This document shows positions 1 to 11,558 of a DNA stretch of 64,000 nt, piece by piece; the first letter of the stretch is position 1, and every line of letters starts with the position of its first letter. The notes under the pieces were generated by a model. That model saw only the letters and a program-made list of their open reading frames with translations, had not been told where the DNA came from and ran no database searches. Source of the DNA: Rhea pennata (Eukaryota; Chordata; Aves; Rheiformes; Rheidae); NCBI RefSeq assembly GCF_028389875.1, contig NC_084676.1, forward strand, positions 434,001 to 498,000, read 5' to 3'. The translations under genes and the position numbers were made by a program.

Positions 1-3000
1 CAGGCACGTAGTGGCAGCTGGTTCCCAGGAGGTGGCCTCCTTGGTTTAAACACTGGGTCCTGCTCAGCCTGGCCAGGGTGACAGCCTCTGGGCGCTGTAG
101 GGACAGGACACCCAGAGGACATGGGGTCAGGGAGGCCAAGGGGGACCAAGGCTGGACCCCACATGCTGGAGGAAGCTGGGGGTGGCAGGCAGGTCTGGCT
201 GGGCCCCCAGGGATGTGATGCTCTGAGCACCCTGGGGCCAGCACAGTGCATCCTGCACCTGAGGCTGCCTCCAACCTTGCTGGTTGTGGCCCCCCTCGCT
301 CACCTCAGAAGTAGAAGAAAAGAGTCTTTACCTCCTGCAGAGTGATGGGCAAAGGGAGCAGCGTGTTGTTCCATGCTGAACCATTGCCTGAAAGAGAAGA
401 GCAGGAGTCAGGGTCCCGGGAATTGCCGAGGGTGTGTTGCTTGAGCTACAGCCAAGCCATTGGGGTTGGCTTGCCCACATCCCTGTCAGGGCTTATCCCA
501 GACCATCCAAACAGTATTTGGGCCTCCTCAGCAGGGCTGTTAAGGACATCTGAAAGTCTAGAATTGGTTCTGGGCAAAGACAGAGACAGCCTGGCTCACA
601 GCGAGATGTACTGGCCTGGATGGTGCCAGGTTGGGGCTGACATCCGGGGTGAATCAGAGGGCCAAGTTCAAGGTTTCCCAGGATGCCTCCCTGGACCAGT
701 CCCTTACAGACCCTGCAGGGCTTCCTGATCTCCATCCCTGCTCTTTGGCATTGTCTCCTCACTGCCATGTAAAAATTTTCCATCTCCAACTCTTAGCACC
801 CATTTCCAGTTGCTCTGAAGTTTGCCAAACTTTAACACTTCAGGATCATGTTTTCCAGCCTAAATGTCTGCTGGGCTGGTAGGGTTTGGGGAAAGCTTGG
901 CTGAAGCAGTCAGCCCACTCAGAGGTGAGGATGGCCCTGAATTCTGCCAGCAGTGGTGCTTTTGGTGCATGGTGTGAGTCCTATCTGCAGGACCACTGTA
1001 GCAGTGGGGACAGGTCTCCTCCAGCACCAGCGAAATATCCTCCGATTTCTAAATCAGGTTGTAAACTGCAGAGAAAGCCTGACCTGATGTTGCAGGGATT
1101 GCCATAGTCCGCAGCCTCCAGTGATCAAAGGCCCCACACCACTGCAAGAGCTGCACTGAGGTGTTCCCTGCTCCCATGCCTACTCTGCATCTCAGCAGTG
1201 CTGAGCCACCAGGTAGCACATTCATGAGCTGGCAGTGGGTCTGTCCACCGCCACTGATCTGCATGGGCTGTGGAGGCAGCAGAGCTACCAGACTTAGCAG
1301 TGGGGTGGCATGGAGGAAGGTGCTGGGAGCTGGATGACATGGAGCACAGTGTCTTGCAAAGCCCAGTGTGAAGCTGCTGGCTGAGGATAAAGGACAGTCT
1401 GGGGATCCTGGGGACAGGCCAGGGCCTCTACTATGCAGTGAGAGCTGAGCTCAGCAGGGAGGCTTGAGCCCAGGGCAACCAAGGGGTGCACCAAAGAAGT
1501 TGATGGATGCCTCTGCCCTGATGCCAGCCAACTGCACCCCAGGGCCCGGGAGCATGGACATGCTCAGTGTGAGTCCCTTGCATGTAGGTAGCATGAGCAG
1601 GGCCATTGCTGGTGGCAGGAAGGCAATTCCGGAGTCCCATTGGGGAAGGGCTGATCCAGACCTGCTGCAGAGGCAGAATAGAGTGATGTTTCCAAACATC
1701 TGGCCATGCTTTTGTCTTTGTCTGCATCCAGCAAGCCCCAGGGATGCCCAAGGACATCGGAGGAGCATGTGGTCCATATGTGCCCTGGCCTAGAGGAACA
1801 GCCAGCACAAGTGCTGGTGTGGCCAGGCAGGCAAAGACATGGGTTGAGCAGCCTCTCACCAATGCCTTGTTCCTCTGGTCACAAAAATTATTCATCACCC
1901 CACTTAATTCCCTCATTCCGCGCAGGAGACTGCAGCTCTCCTTGGGATTACATATTCATCCCCCAGCCAGATAAGGCCTGCACAAGGCGGAGTCATCCCA
2001 CATGCTGCCCAGGAAACAAGGACATCTGCCATGCCTGGCCCAGGTCCATCACCTCCCTATGACCCTGTGCCAAAGAAGGCAATGGCACAGCCCAACAGGG
2101 TGAAAGCTTAGCCTCCATCCCACTGTTGGCACACAAAAACCAGTACAGGAACATGTCCATCCTGCAAGACTGAGCTGGCTTCAGCAAGGCTGAGGCTGGC
2201 AAGGAGGCCAGTGGCACTGGCTTGCCAGACTGCAGTAGGGAGATCTAGAACTGCCAGGACTGGTGGGAAGCCAGGCCAGAGGGCTCTCATCTTGCTACAG
2301 GCTGCAGGGTTCCAGCAAAGGGGCAAGGATGGCAGCTGAGAGGTCTTGAGCTGCTGGCCAGACCCCAGCTGGATCCAGGGCACTCACCCCCCAGGCATGA
2401 CACTGATCCCACGGCTTCCCCATGCATCAAGTCCCAGGAGCCCCTACTGTGACTGATGTATTCAGAACACAGGTTGGGAGCTGCCAGCAGGAGGCATGGC
2501 TCACCTGGCCTGGACAAGTTACAGATGCAGTTGTACAGGGTGACATCTTCAGTCCGGTACTGCCAGTTGATGGGGTAGGTGTCTGCCAGGATCACCATCT
2601 TCTCCATGGAGTCATAGATGAATATCAGGCTGATGAGGGCACAGAAACCTTCTTCGGTAAAGCGGGTGAAATACTGCACCAGGTAGCTTGCTTCAGTGGC
2701 GACCAAGACCAAGCCAAAAAAGGCCACCCAGAGCCCAATCCAGAGTCGAAACTCCAAATAGTCCAGGCTGTAATCTCTGGTGGAAAAGGTTGGCCCAAAC
2801 TCTCAGTACAACACACAGCCCACAGGTCACTAGCCTTGCTCACCCAGAGGCTGTGCCCCAGCCATGGCCAAGATCAGGGATTAGACTTTTGGCAGTCTAG
2901 CAGTAGGCTGGGGTTCACTAGCCTCTGGGCTGGGCACTGGATTGCGGCAGCATAGGGGAGCTATCACACCTGCTTAGTCATCCCACTGGTATGTTACTTA

Positions 3001-6000
3001 CTCACTGAAGGAGAAGAGGAGGCGCTCAAAGACCAGCACAGGGCCAGTGCTGCTCAGGATGGTCAGAGGCTGGCCGGCAAAGAGGCAAAAGATGAATCCA
3101 GCAAAGGCAGTGCCCAGAAAGCTCTCCAGCACACCCTGAAAGGTAGAGGGAAGCAATGCCAGGACCCCAGCATGTAGTGGGGGCCAGGAGTCCCAGACCC
3201 ACCAGGGAGATAGGTCACAGATGGTTCCCTGCATGTCTCCACACTGTCAGCCTGATGAAGGCCACCAGCAACAAAAGTAGCAGGAGATTGCAGCCCCACA
3301 GGCCAGGAGACAGGTCCTGAAAGGGAAAGAGAATGCAAGGAATGCAGGCCTGGTGCTGATCCCAGCTCAGAGAGCACTTGAGGGCCCACACTCCGCTCTG
3401 AGCCCATAGAGCTGGAGTTCCACAGCAGCAAGGTCAAACAGGGCTGTTCAGGTGGCTGGAGACTTACAGCTGTAGCATGGCTACAGGTGATGTCATCCTC
3501 ACTACAGATGATATCATCCTGGCTACCCCTGATGTCAATGTATCTCCTCAACACCCTCATGAATGAGGGAGGGAGGAGTTTGAGTAGTCCCTGAGGAAGT
3601 GGGGCCTCCTTTTGGTGTTTAGCCGTAAAGCTGCTGCATTGAGCCCTGCTCAGCTCAGGCTCTAACCACTTGGCCTGCTGGTTACTGCACCAGCAGCCAG
3701 ATTGGAGTGTGATTTCCTGATGTCATGGTGTGCTTTATGGTCAACCGCTGCACTGCAAGTCCCTCCTGCCATGTCTGAGCTCTGGTCAGAGACATCAGAG
3801 ACAGCTTGACAGTGGGTTGGGGCCCTCAGCCTCATTCTACGCACTGGGGACTTATCGGGGATGTGGAGCTGTCCCAGAGGCTGTGGCTCCCCGACCCCAC
3901 AGCTGGGGAGCCTCCCCTGAGCCTCCCTCCTTCACAGTCTCCTGACACTCCAGCAGGCAAGCAAGCATCCCTGCTGTCACTGTAGGGCTGGATGGCAAGC
4001 AGGAAGTAGGGATGGGCCACAGTGTGCCCTGACTCCTCACTGCCTCCCCTGGGAATAGCTACCCCAAGAAAAAGGGTAAGGAGAAGCTCTGGTGTGCAGC
4101 ATCCCAACTCAGTGCTCAGGTCTGGAGAAATCAGGGAAGGATTCAGGGTTTAGGCAATGCTCAGGATGCATATGGCCAGGCCATTGCTCTATGGGTACAA
4201 ATTAGAGGTGAAGTCAAATAAGACCTTGTCCAGATCAGGTCAAGCAATCAGGTGAAGTGTGTGCAGTGTTTTCCCTAGGTAACACCACCACACAGGAGGC
4301 TCCCTGCCTGGCACCCTGGTACTGGTAAATCCCACATGCTCACCCTGCAGGAAGGCTCTCACCCAGAGCAGCATCCCACAGCACACCAACCTGCATGTTA
4401 GCAGTTGCATCCCCCAGCATGCCTCCAAAGGTGATAGCATTGGTGACTGTTGCCAGGTAGATGTACAGGACCGCTGAGAGGCACTGGATGTGCAGAGCAT
4501 CAGAAAAATCACTCCAGTACCAAGGTGCCTTCCTCCGAATGTCTCTGAGCAGTCCTCCAAAGAGCCTGCAGCCAGCATGGCAATTAGAAAAGTCACAAAA
4601 TTAAGGCCCCAGACCAATAACTCCAGTCGGTCATATCTGCATTAGGTATAAGCCAAATCCAGTCAAAGAGAGCTGCAGAGGGAAAAGGCCAGTCCCTCCC
4701 CATGTCCAGGGCTGCAGTTTGGACTTGGTGGCCCTGGCTGACATGCCAGGGAAAGCCAGCAATCTTCCCATACTAAACCAGGACTAAGAAGGCAGCCCAA
4801 GGCATTCACCCGCTCTGTTCTGTTGCAAGAAGCAACTTGCTAGCCTGGAGCTGCTGTGTCTCCCATCAACATCAAGTCCCCGGTGCACTGACCTTCCTGT
4901 CCTCTCCAGCTCTTCACTAAAATGCAGGTGCCCTGGGCCAGGTCTCTCCTCAGCAGCTGCTGCGTTCCTGTTGCAGGGAGACTTCCACTCTTGCAGGTGC
5001 ATGGAGATCCTGAGACAGAGCCAAGAGGTACCTGAACAGGCAGCTTTCAGAGCAGAGTTGTTGGGGCCTAGCTGCATCCTGGGGATGCATTCTGCAAGGG
5101 GGCAGGGAGGATGGAGAGTGGACAGAGATGCAACTGGAGTTGGTGAGACCTTGCAGATGGCCTTGCAATGAAGAGGAGGAAGAAGAGGAGGAGAAGGAGC
5201 AGGAGGAGGAGGACTTCCCTCTGCCAGCTGGCAGGTAAGCCCTTGATTAAACCTTAACAGGACCAGTTTTGGTAGAAAAGCTGGGCAGAGCAGGAGATGT
5301 CCTGCTTGGAGAATGAGATTCACATCTGCCTGCTGAAAGCCAGTGTTCATAGGGGCTCCTGCATGCATGGCACACAGGATGGTCTAGCTGTTCCTTCACT
5401 GGTGAGGGCCACGTGGGATAGCAGGACTAACAGTACCCAGGGCAGTGGCTGCAGTCAGCATCAACCAGAGTTGCAGAGAGGCTTAGCTGACAGAACTTCT
5501 CTGGTAAAGGTTGGATGCTGAGTGGCTTCTTCCTCACATTGCCCAGGACGCCAGTGTCAAGACTTCAGCAGAGTTCACTGAGTGAAACCCTTCACTGCTC
5601 CCCAGAGGGGCTGGTGAAGGCTCCTGGGAGCCCTACCTCCAGGATACCTTTTGTGTGGAGAGGGTAGGCAGTTCGGTGGAGGGATTCGGGCACTGGGGTC
5701 CCATTTCCCGGGAGGCAGCACAGTCAGCTCATCCAGGAACTCGTCAATCCCTGCAATGAGGTCTTCTCGGTGCTCAGCCTGCTGGGCAACCCTCTGGAAG
5801 AGCTGCAGGAAAGTGTGGTGGATTAGCCACTGAATCCCAGCTGCTCAGAGCCTTGCTCCCAGTGGGCAGATGTTGCTGGGAGAGGCACCCATCCAGTTCA
5901 ATGAAACAGGTGCTACTAAATGGCATAGACGCATCTAAAATCTTTGGTTTTATCCTGGGCAAGGGAGGCAGCCAGCTTGCCCTTTTCCCTGCCCTCCTGC

Positions 6001-9000
6001 TCTAGCCTGCTGAGGAGCCTTGGGGTGCTTGGCACAGCCTCTTCCCAGCCCTGTCCCACCTGTGGGTGCCTAGGATATCCACTTCACCCAAGCTCACCTC
6101 ATCTGTCAGCAGCGTGGCCACGGCCCTTCCAATCTCATGGTAGGTTTTCGCTTTGGCTCTTGGGCCCAGCAGGATGAAAAGAAACCTACAGAGAAGAAAG
6201 TAACCCATGAAGGTCCCCATCTGAGTAGACTTCTCTCCTGGGGGCGCTTCTCCTGGGGGCAGGGCACCATACTGCAGGGGTCCTGGAGACGCAGGCTCTC
6301 CAGGCCTGAGGGATTGCTAATGTTTAGCATGGTCTCCCCAGGACACAAAAAGGTGAGTGTCTACCCTGATTTGGAAAAGCCAATTGGCAGAGGAGTGGGA
6401 CATATGCCCGCTGCCTGGTGTTTGGGTTCCTGTTTCACCCGGGAGACCATGGGATGCTGTGACTGCAGTCAGCTCACAGAGTCCATAGAAACGTGGGCTG
6501 CTGTGAGGAAGGGACTGGCTTTTTGGGGCACAGAAGAGGACAGATGCTTGGCTGGGGATGTCTGTGGTTTCATGCTCATGGGGATGTTCATGCTTGCAGG
6601 ACACAGGAAATTAAGATTAGGAAGGAGAGTTTGCCAGTTGCATGGGAAGCAAGGTTTGGTAGGACTAAGCGGACATAGGAGGAGCTTGGAAAGAGGACTC
6701 AGAACTCTTGAGCAAATATGGCTAAAATCCCAGACCTGGGAGTGGAGCTGCAAAATAAAGCCCATAGGAGCTGAGGAAGTGGGGAGAGAAAGGAGGTGAA
6801 AATGTTAGAGAGAAAACAGAGGTCATAGACAATGACGTAAGAAGTAGACCATTCCTAGAAGCTCTACAGAGGGAGAGCCCATCCGAAATAAGCCATCCAC
6901 TCCTTTGCAAAAGTGGAAAAAATGGCTACAGCCATGATACCCAGGGGCTGTGGAGTGGCTATAGTCATCATACCCAGATCAAACACCCAGAGACAGGCTA
7001 GAGAAACTGCTGCAACAGCAGGAGTAGGGCTGAAGGCAGCTCTAAAGAGCCTGCCCCAACCCTGATGTGTGGTGTCACTCTCTGCCCCAAGTGACCAGGA
7101 GGTGACAATGTCCCTCCTGAGCCCTGCCTGCCTCCTCAGTGTGCTACCTAAGGAAGTTCTCTGTTCAGAGACACTGACACTTTCCGGTTATGGCTTTAAA
7201 TTAAGCATTGTTCAACAACGGAAAAACACCTCCTCCCCCTGCTCCTTCTCCCCTAGACCAGCAATGCCACAGGCTAAAATATGAAACACCCTGATAATCT
7301 GGAAAGCATCCCATCAGGCCAGCTTGACAGGAGAGGGGTAGGAGGGAGAGAGATCCCTAGAAATCTCCATCCCTTCCCAACCTCAAACAGAGGTAGGCAT
7401 TGACATTCCTGGGCAGTGAGGGGACTCTGTGCAGACCCTTCTAAAGAGGACAGGGAATGCTGAGCCCAGGTGGGAGCAGCCCAAGAAACATCTCCCCCGA
7501 CTGCCTAACAAGCACTGACTTTCTGCTCCAAGCCTGTCCCAGGTGCGATGGACTGGATGCTTCTAAGGAGCTGTGAAGAACAGAAAGAGAGGCAGTGAGC
7601 TGAGGCTCTGGGAATATACATACGGGCTCTGTACGTGGCTTTGGGAGTCTTAAAATTTGCTTTTAATACACAAAATCTCATCCCGTGTGGCCAAGTCTAA
7701 ATAGCTATTCTGTGCTCCCAGTTTCAGAGGCAGAATAATGCAGTTGGAAGCAGAGGAGAGTGACAGTAAAAGGGGCTGCAAGGCCAGGAGCGAGGGCTGC
7801 AGGGCTGCTGGTCATGCTCAGGTCACCTGTTAGGGAGAGCAACTTCGGTGAGCGCACCGAGGACCACCGTCTCCTTGAGGCGAACAAAGGCAATCAAGGG
7901 CTTCTCCAGGAAGTCAACCTCACCAACCAGCACACTGGCTACTTCAGCCCCCGGCGGGAGCTTCTTCTTGAATTTGTTTTTCAGCTGAAACAAAATGGAA
8001 AGGAAGGACTGTGGGGGATGATACCTGCCACAGCATCATCCCATGCTGCAGCGCAGTCACTCTCCTGCTCAGTAGCTGAGGCTTAGGATGTGATGGCTGC
8101 CAGGGGACCTAGAACCCACTGGCAATGAGCACAAGCCATCACATTGTTTCTAACTTCTAACCTTGTTAGCTGCCTCATGCCTGCTTTGCCTCCCCAGCTG
8201 ACTGTCTCCTGTGGAGCCCCATGGCCCTGGGGAATCCTGCCTCCCTCACAGAGAAGATGCATCAGGGGAGATTTGGTCCTGTAGAGACAGAAGCAGATTC
8301 TACTCCATAAGTGCTAGCCTAGTATCACTTCACAATAGTACTAATGCTGTCTGCAGGCAGAATTTTTCAGTTGGTTTTGGATTTTGGCCAAGTTGTTGAC
8401 ATATTGCTTGGAAAAATCTTTTCCCTCCACTGATAACTTGATCTTCCTGCTCAGCTCCATCTTCCCTTACCTGCTCCCTGAGAGGCGTTTCTGAGAGCTG
8501 GGCTCTGGGTTCCAACTGTTTTTTGGCCTTCTCTGCAAAGAAAAGGGACAAGCAGCAAAATACAGGTATGAGCAAATAGGCAGCAATGATATTGCTCAGC
8601 GTTTGAAGAGCAGAGGCGTAACTGGTGAGACAGCAATGTCCTGCTCCACTTAGCTCTCCCTACACCTGGCTCCATCTCAGTGAAGTTCCACACGAGACTC
8701 CACGGTCAGGGCAGGAGCAGAGCCTAGCACAGTGCCTACCTCTGCAGGAGGAGACGCCGAGCTCGGCAAGCATCCACAGCGAGGATTTGGTGGTATGGTG
8801 CCGGGGCTGGCGGAGCAGCAGGGCCACCAGGCGATCCTTCAGTTCAGGCCGCAGAGCTTGCTCCTCAGGCTGCCTGGAAAGCGCCTCGTCTGTGATGTGG
8901 AAGTGGATGATGCTGAGTCCCTCAATGGACCCACTGTCCTGCCAGGGGCTGGCACCCAGCTGTGAGCCCATGGGGGGCCGGCAGCTCGGCATGGGGCTTA

Positions 9001-11558
9001 GCCAGGGAAAATCCCTTTTCCTGGGCTAGCAGAGAGTCACCCCAGGTAGCTGGCTATCAAGTGGCAGTGTTTTTATTTAGGGATTTGCTGGCAACCTGGC
9101 CCCACTCCCAGGAGCAGCCCATCCCATGGGGTGACCTTAGCCTTTCTCACGTACCAATTATTTCCTTGAAACTGCGCCCATCCAGATCCAGGAGGACTGT
9201 CCCCTTCTGCAGGCACATCCTCACCTCAAAGAGGCTGTGCAGGGGGAGGACTGTAACATGGGGTATGCTCCAGCGCTCCCCTCCATCCTCCACCTTCTCC
9301 TCGAACTTTATCCACCTGCCAGGGAACATGCACTGGGTCAGCAGCATGAAACAGGTTGCTCCCAAATCCCCTGCCAGGCTGTGGGAACCAAAGGTCAGGC
9401 CCATTCTGGAGCTTGGCATTGGGTTGCACTACCCAGGAGGGGATTTGGGGGGGCAGGGAGTAGTGGTTGGATGCATGGGTGGCAGCACCATGGGGCACAG
9501 GGGGCTCTTGGGTGCTGTGCCAGGCAACAGGCACGGGCTCACATCACCAGAGCAGCCAGGCACCCTGAGTGGGCATGTTCCCACACTTCCTCTTAATCCC
9601 GCGCATTGCTTTGATCTCTTCGTTAGCAGGATTTCATGAGTCCCTTCAGTTAGCAGCACTTGCTGGAGTCAAAAGGGAAGTGTCTGGAGGCATTTGCCAT
9701 GCTCAGATTGTGCCAAGTATTCAAAGGCCAGCACACACAGAGCTTCCCTTTGTGTCCACAGGCAGGCGGGCCGCTCCGAGCCGGCTGCCTGTGCTGCGAG
9801 GCAAGAACGTGCCCCAGCAGAACGGGTTCCCCCAGGGCAGGCAATGCCAGGCTGTTCCTCTGCATAGGTCAGAGGGGAGCACGCTGAATTGCTGGAGCAA
9901 GGAGAGTCATCACAGTTCAGAGCATTGCGGCTCCAGGGCCACTCTTCCCAGTTTCACCCTCCAGATGCCAGGGCAGGCCTGTGGCTGTGCTGAGAGCCCC
10001 TTGGCATACGTCCCTTTCTCCCTTCTGTGCATCTGTGCCAAGCTGTGCTTCTCGCTCCACTGGCTGGCACATGGTGGGACTGCCCGGCTGTGCTCCTTCC
10101 CATGGCAGCCCAAAGCCGGCCCTCACTGGTGAAGTCACTGCCCGGGGGTGTCCTGTGACTCCCAGGCAGCCCACTCCAAGCTGCTGTTCTCCATCAGTGC
10201 CTCCTCCCTGACACCATCCATCCCATCTCCTTCTTGCTCTTGCCTTTGGGTTGTTTCTTACTCCTGTTGCCTCCACACATTGTAGCCATTTCCAAATCCT
10301 ACTCCTACTTTCTTCCTATGCCTCAGCTTTTACCACCTGGGAGACCCTGCCCTATGGCCAAGCCTTTCTTCCAGGCCTTTCTTGAATCCTTTAGATAAGA
10401 AACCAGATCATTCATCCCAGGGCTGTGTGCTGCAGGCTTCAGGATATGTCCACCAGCAATCATGAGCAGACACCCAACACCTGCTTCTGAGCTGAGATTT
10501 GTCTCTCTCTCCTTTCCCTGCACCTGGGCTATTTCAGCTCTTTGCAGAGAGCAATGCAACCCTCTTTTTTCGCCTGCTCATTTTGAGAAGGTTGCATCTA
10601 TTTCTAGGGAATAACTGCCCAGTTCACGCTCAACACCCAAACTTCCCTTGCTGTTAACTCTTTGCAGGGTGCATCTTTCCCCCCAGCTCTTCCATGACAT
10701 CCCCTTTTCTCTTATTTTCTCGCAGTGATCATGCTGCTATGCCTTCAGTTCTGCTTCAGCCAGGGGGCTGTGTCAGACAAGTGCTTAGACTGGGGAGAGC
10801 CGAGGAAGTGCTGTCCCCCTCCCGGCCCACAGCATCAGCACTGCAGCCTTAGAGAGGCAGAAAATGCAGAAGTAGAACTAAGGAAATATGTGTCCCAGCT
10901 CTGCGCAAACCGCCAGGTTGCTCTCTGCGGCCCTGCCTGACACCACGCTCTTGCGGGTGGCAGAAGCTTTCACATGAAATGAGTCATTTGAAATTAGGAA
11001 GAAGAATTTCCTGGAAGACACAGCCTGGATAGCAGAGGGGTTGAAGCAAACTGAGCAGTGCTGTTTTTGAGCTGAAACTGCTGTTGAGCAATTGCATTGC
11101 AGGGCAGGGAAAACCCTTCCACAACACGCCCCAACCACATAGCGTGGCGCTGCTGGAAGCACCCAACCCTCCTTGAGCACCCAATGTGGGCTCCACCAGA
11201 ACCTGGACAAGGGATTTTAAAGGCTATTCAAGCTTAGGTTCCCAAGGCATCACCAGCCAGGCCAACCCTTGCAGGGAGGTACCCACCTGGCTGTCTCTCT
11301 CCACTCCAGGCCCGCTGGGCTGCTGAGCAGCTCGTTGAGCTGCACGAAGAGCAGCGGGCATCTTCTGTGAGCCACCTTGTCCTGTCGCAGGATGGCACTG
11401 ACTCGCTCAGCCGCTGAGGAGACGCTCAAGGTGAAGACACTGCAGCCCAGTGCCTGGCAAAAGACCCCAGAGCTGCTGTGAGTGGGCTCTTCCAGCTGCG
11501 GGTGGTTGTCTGCCACCTGCAGAGCTGTATCAGCCTGTGTGGGCACTTCGGTTCGCAT
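1..11558 (-). CDS. SLC4A9: SLC4A9 (AE4-type bicarbonate/anion transporter), 5' two-thirds, multi-exon, truncated by the left edge
   Basis: This is a membrane transporter of the SLC4 bicarbonate family. Twelve minus-strand exons were placed by GT/AG borders, and reading phase is continuous at every junction except the one between exons 2 and 3. In order they encode the cytoplasmic amino-terminal domain ([53 protein letters not shown]), the ELERTGR linker, and the membrane domain ([63 protein letters not shown]). The last visible exon carries extracellular sequons. I chose SLC4A9 over SLC4A4/8/10 because several segments match my recollection of human SLC4A9 best (PLREQ, KLPPGAE, ARIPPP, FSxDYSLDYL) and because HBEGF is its neighbour. 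In mammals AE4 acts in epithelial plasma membranes; whether it is a Cl-/HCO3- exchanger or Na+-dependent is debated. The carboxy-terminal half is off the window. Confidence 0.93.
332..387 (-). CDS. SLC4A9: SLC4A9 exon 12 (small extracellular-loop exon)
   Basis: The acceptor TTCTCTTTCAG|GC completes the Gly codon left by exon 11. The 56-base exon encodes [18 protein letters not shown] and ends GAG|GTAAAG. The two N-glycosylation sequons (NGS, NNT) suit the large extracellular loop, where human SLC4A9 has NES and NAS. Recognition rests on splice signals, phase and the sequons, not on strong sequence identity. Later exons lie left of position 1. Confidence 0.68.
388..2504 (-). other. SLC4A9 intron between exons 11 and 12
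   Basis: This is the largest intron of the visible SLC4A9 portion. I see no coding motif, RNA gene or interspersed repeat in it. The open frames on both strands reflect its GC-rich composition. Confidence 0.6.
2505..2776 (-). CDS. SLC4A9: SLC4A9 exon 11
   Basis: It encodes [40 protein letters not shown] and [15 protein letters not shown], all core SLC4 membrane-domain motifs, then the start of the large extracellular loop with two Cys residues (NCIC). The acceptor is TTCCACCAG|A and the donor CCAG|GTGAGC. Confidence 0.94.
3002..3135 (-). CDS. SLC4A9: SLC4A9 exon 10
   Basis: It encodes [20 protein letters not shown] followed by [20 protein letters not shown]. This includes the [11 protein letters not shown] stretch near the substrate site of SLC4 transporters. 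The acceptor is TTTCAG|GGT. The donor |GTAAGT leaves GA, which the next exon completes as Glu. Length is 134 bases. Confidence 0.94.
3480..3542. repeat. Three tandem copies of a 21-base unit in an SLC4A9 intron
   Basis: The unit is CTACAGGTGATGTCATCCTC with small changes, repeated three times. Copies one and three contain TGATGTCA, a CRE/ATF-like octamer; copy two has TGATATCA. It lies in the intron between SLC4A9 exons 9 and 10. Confidence 0.75.
4391..4565 (-). CDS. SLC4A9: SLC4A9 exon 9 (first membrane segment)
   Basis: It encodes [20 protein letters not shown], then [20 protein letters not shown] and [12 protein letters not shown], the first transmembrane span and following loop of SLC4 carriers. 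The acceptor is GGCTGCAG|G and the donor ATGCAG|GTTGGT. Length is 175 bases. Confidence 0.93.
4893..4967 (-). CDS. SLC4A9: SLC4A9 exon 8 (linker before the membrane domain)
   Basis: This 75-base exon has acceptor CTGCAACAG|G and donor GGAAG|GTCAGT. It encodes an acidic linker ending SEELERTGR, equivalent to the ELQRTGR motif that precedes the first membrane segment in SLC4 proteins. Phase is preserved on both sides. The purine-rich tract at 5170-5215 in the preceding intron is not part of it. Confidence 0.85.
5648..5802 (-). CDS. SLC4A9: SLC4A9 exon 7
   Basis: It encodes [20 protein letters not shown], then [20 protein letters not shown] and PSPHKR. The DEFLxExTVLPPGxWDP motif is diagnostic for SLC4 proteins. 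The acceptor is TTTCCTGCAG|CTC and the donor AAAAG|GTATCC. Confidence 0.92.
6098..6185 (-). CDS. SLC4A9: SLC4A9 exon 6
   Basis: It encodes [20 protein letters not shown] followed by AVATLLTDE, a strongly conserved SLC4 block. The acceptor is TTCTCTGTAG|G and the donor GAG|GTGAGC. The exon is 88 bases long and ends on a codon boundary. Confidence 0.92.
7827..7984 (-). CDS. SLC4A9: SLC4A9 exon 5
   Basis: It encodes [20 protein letters not shown], then PLIAFVRL and [11 protein letters not shown], the conserved second half of the SLC4 cytoplasmic domain. The acceptor is TTTCAG|CTG and the donor AACAG|GTGACC. It ends two bases into an Arg codon that the next exon completes. Confidence 0.9.
8471..8532 (-). 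CDS. SLC4A9: SLC4A9 exon 4
   Basis: This is a 62-base exon with acceptor TTTCTTTGCAG|AG and donor CAG|GTAAGG. It encodes [12 protein letters not shown] then TPLREQ. The PLREQ motif matches the corresponding linker I recall from human SLC4A9. Phases agree with both neighbouring exons. Confidence 0.82.
8740..8933 (-). CDS. SLC4A9: SLC4A9 exon 3 (acceptor uncertain, about 8912-8938)
   Basis: It encodes [21 protein letters not shown] followed by [11 protein letters not shown], corresponding to the LxPELRxxLxALLLxxPxH segment of the family. The donor AGAG|GTAGGC leaves one base, which fits exon 4. The acceptor cannot be fixed: AG sites compatible with the reading frame lie at several points between 8912 and 8938, and none has a strong pyrimidine tract. 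The peptide between the exon 2 end and ALRPEL is unusually long for the family. Confidence 0.7.
9155..9315 (-). CDS. SLC4A9: SLC4A9 exon 2
   Basis: The acceptor GGCAG|G at 9316/9315 completes the Arg codon of WRETAR and continues [15 protein letters not shown], then [13 protein letters not shown] and GTVLLDLD. This is the conserved core of the SLC4 cytoplasmic domain. The donor is either G|GTACGT (exon end 9155) or AC|GTGAGA (exon end 9151). The second fits the phases available in the next exon better. Confidence 0.85.
11287..11558 (-). CDS. SLC4A9: SLC4A9 exon 1 (first recognisable coding exon)
   Basis: It encodes [11 protein letters not shown] followed by EWRETA, the hallmark of the SLC4 cytoplasmic domain. 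The preceding [11 protein letters not shown] resembles the ERVRFIL-type segment of related transporters. The donor is CCAG|GTGGGT at 11287/11286 and leaves two bases of an Arg codon. The proposed start is the ATG at 11558-11556. The frame stays open upstream of it, so the true start could be further up or in another exon. Confidence 0.8.

Noticed and set aside
3236-3318. Minus-strand stretch after TTTCAG encoding a Leu-rich segment, as an extra SLC4A9 exon
   Set aside because: Exons 9 and 10 join in phase without it and reproduce the continuous family sequence, so it is intronic.
5170-5215. Glu-rich coding exon from the GAGGAGGAAGAAGAGG tract
   Set aside because: It is a purine-rich intronic tract opposite to SLC4A9 sense. 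The neighbouring SLC4A9 exons join in phase without it.
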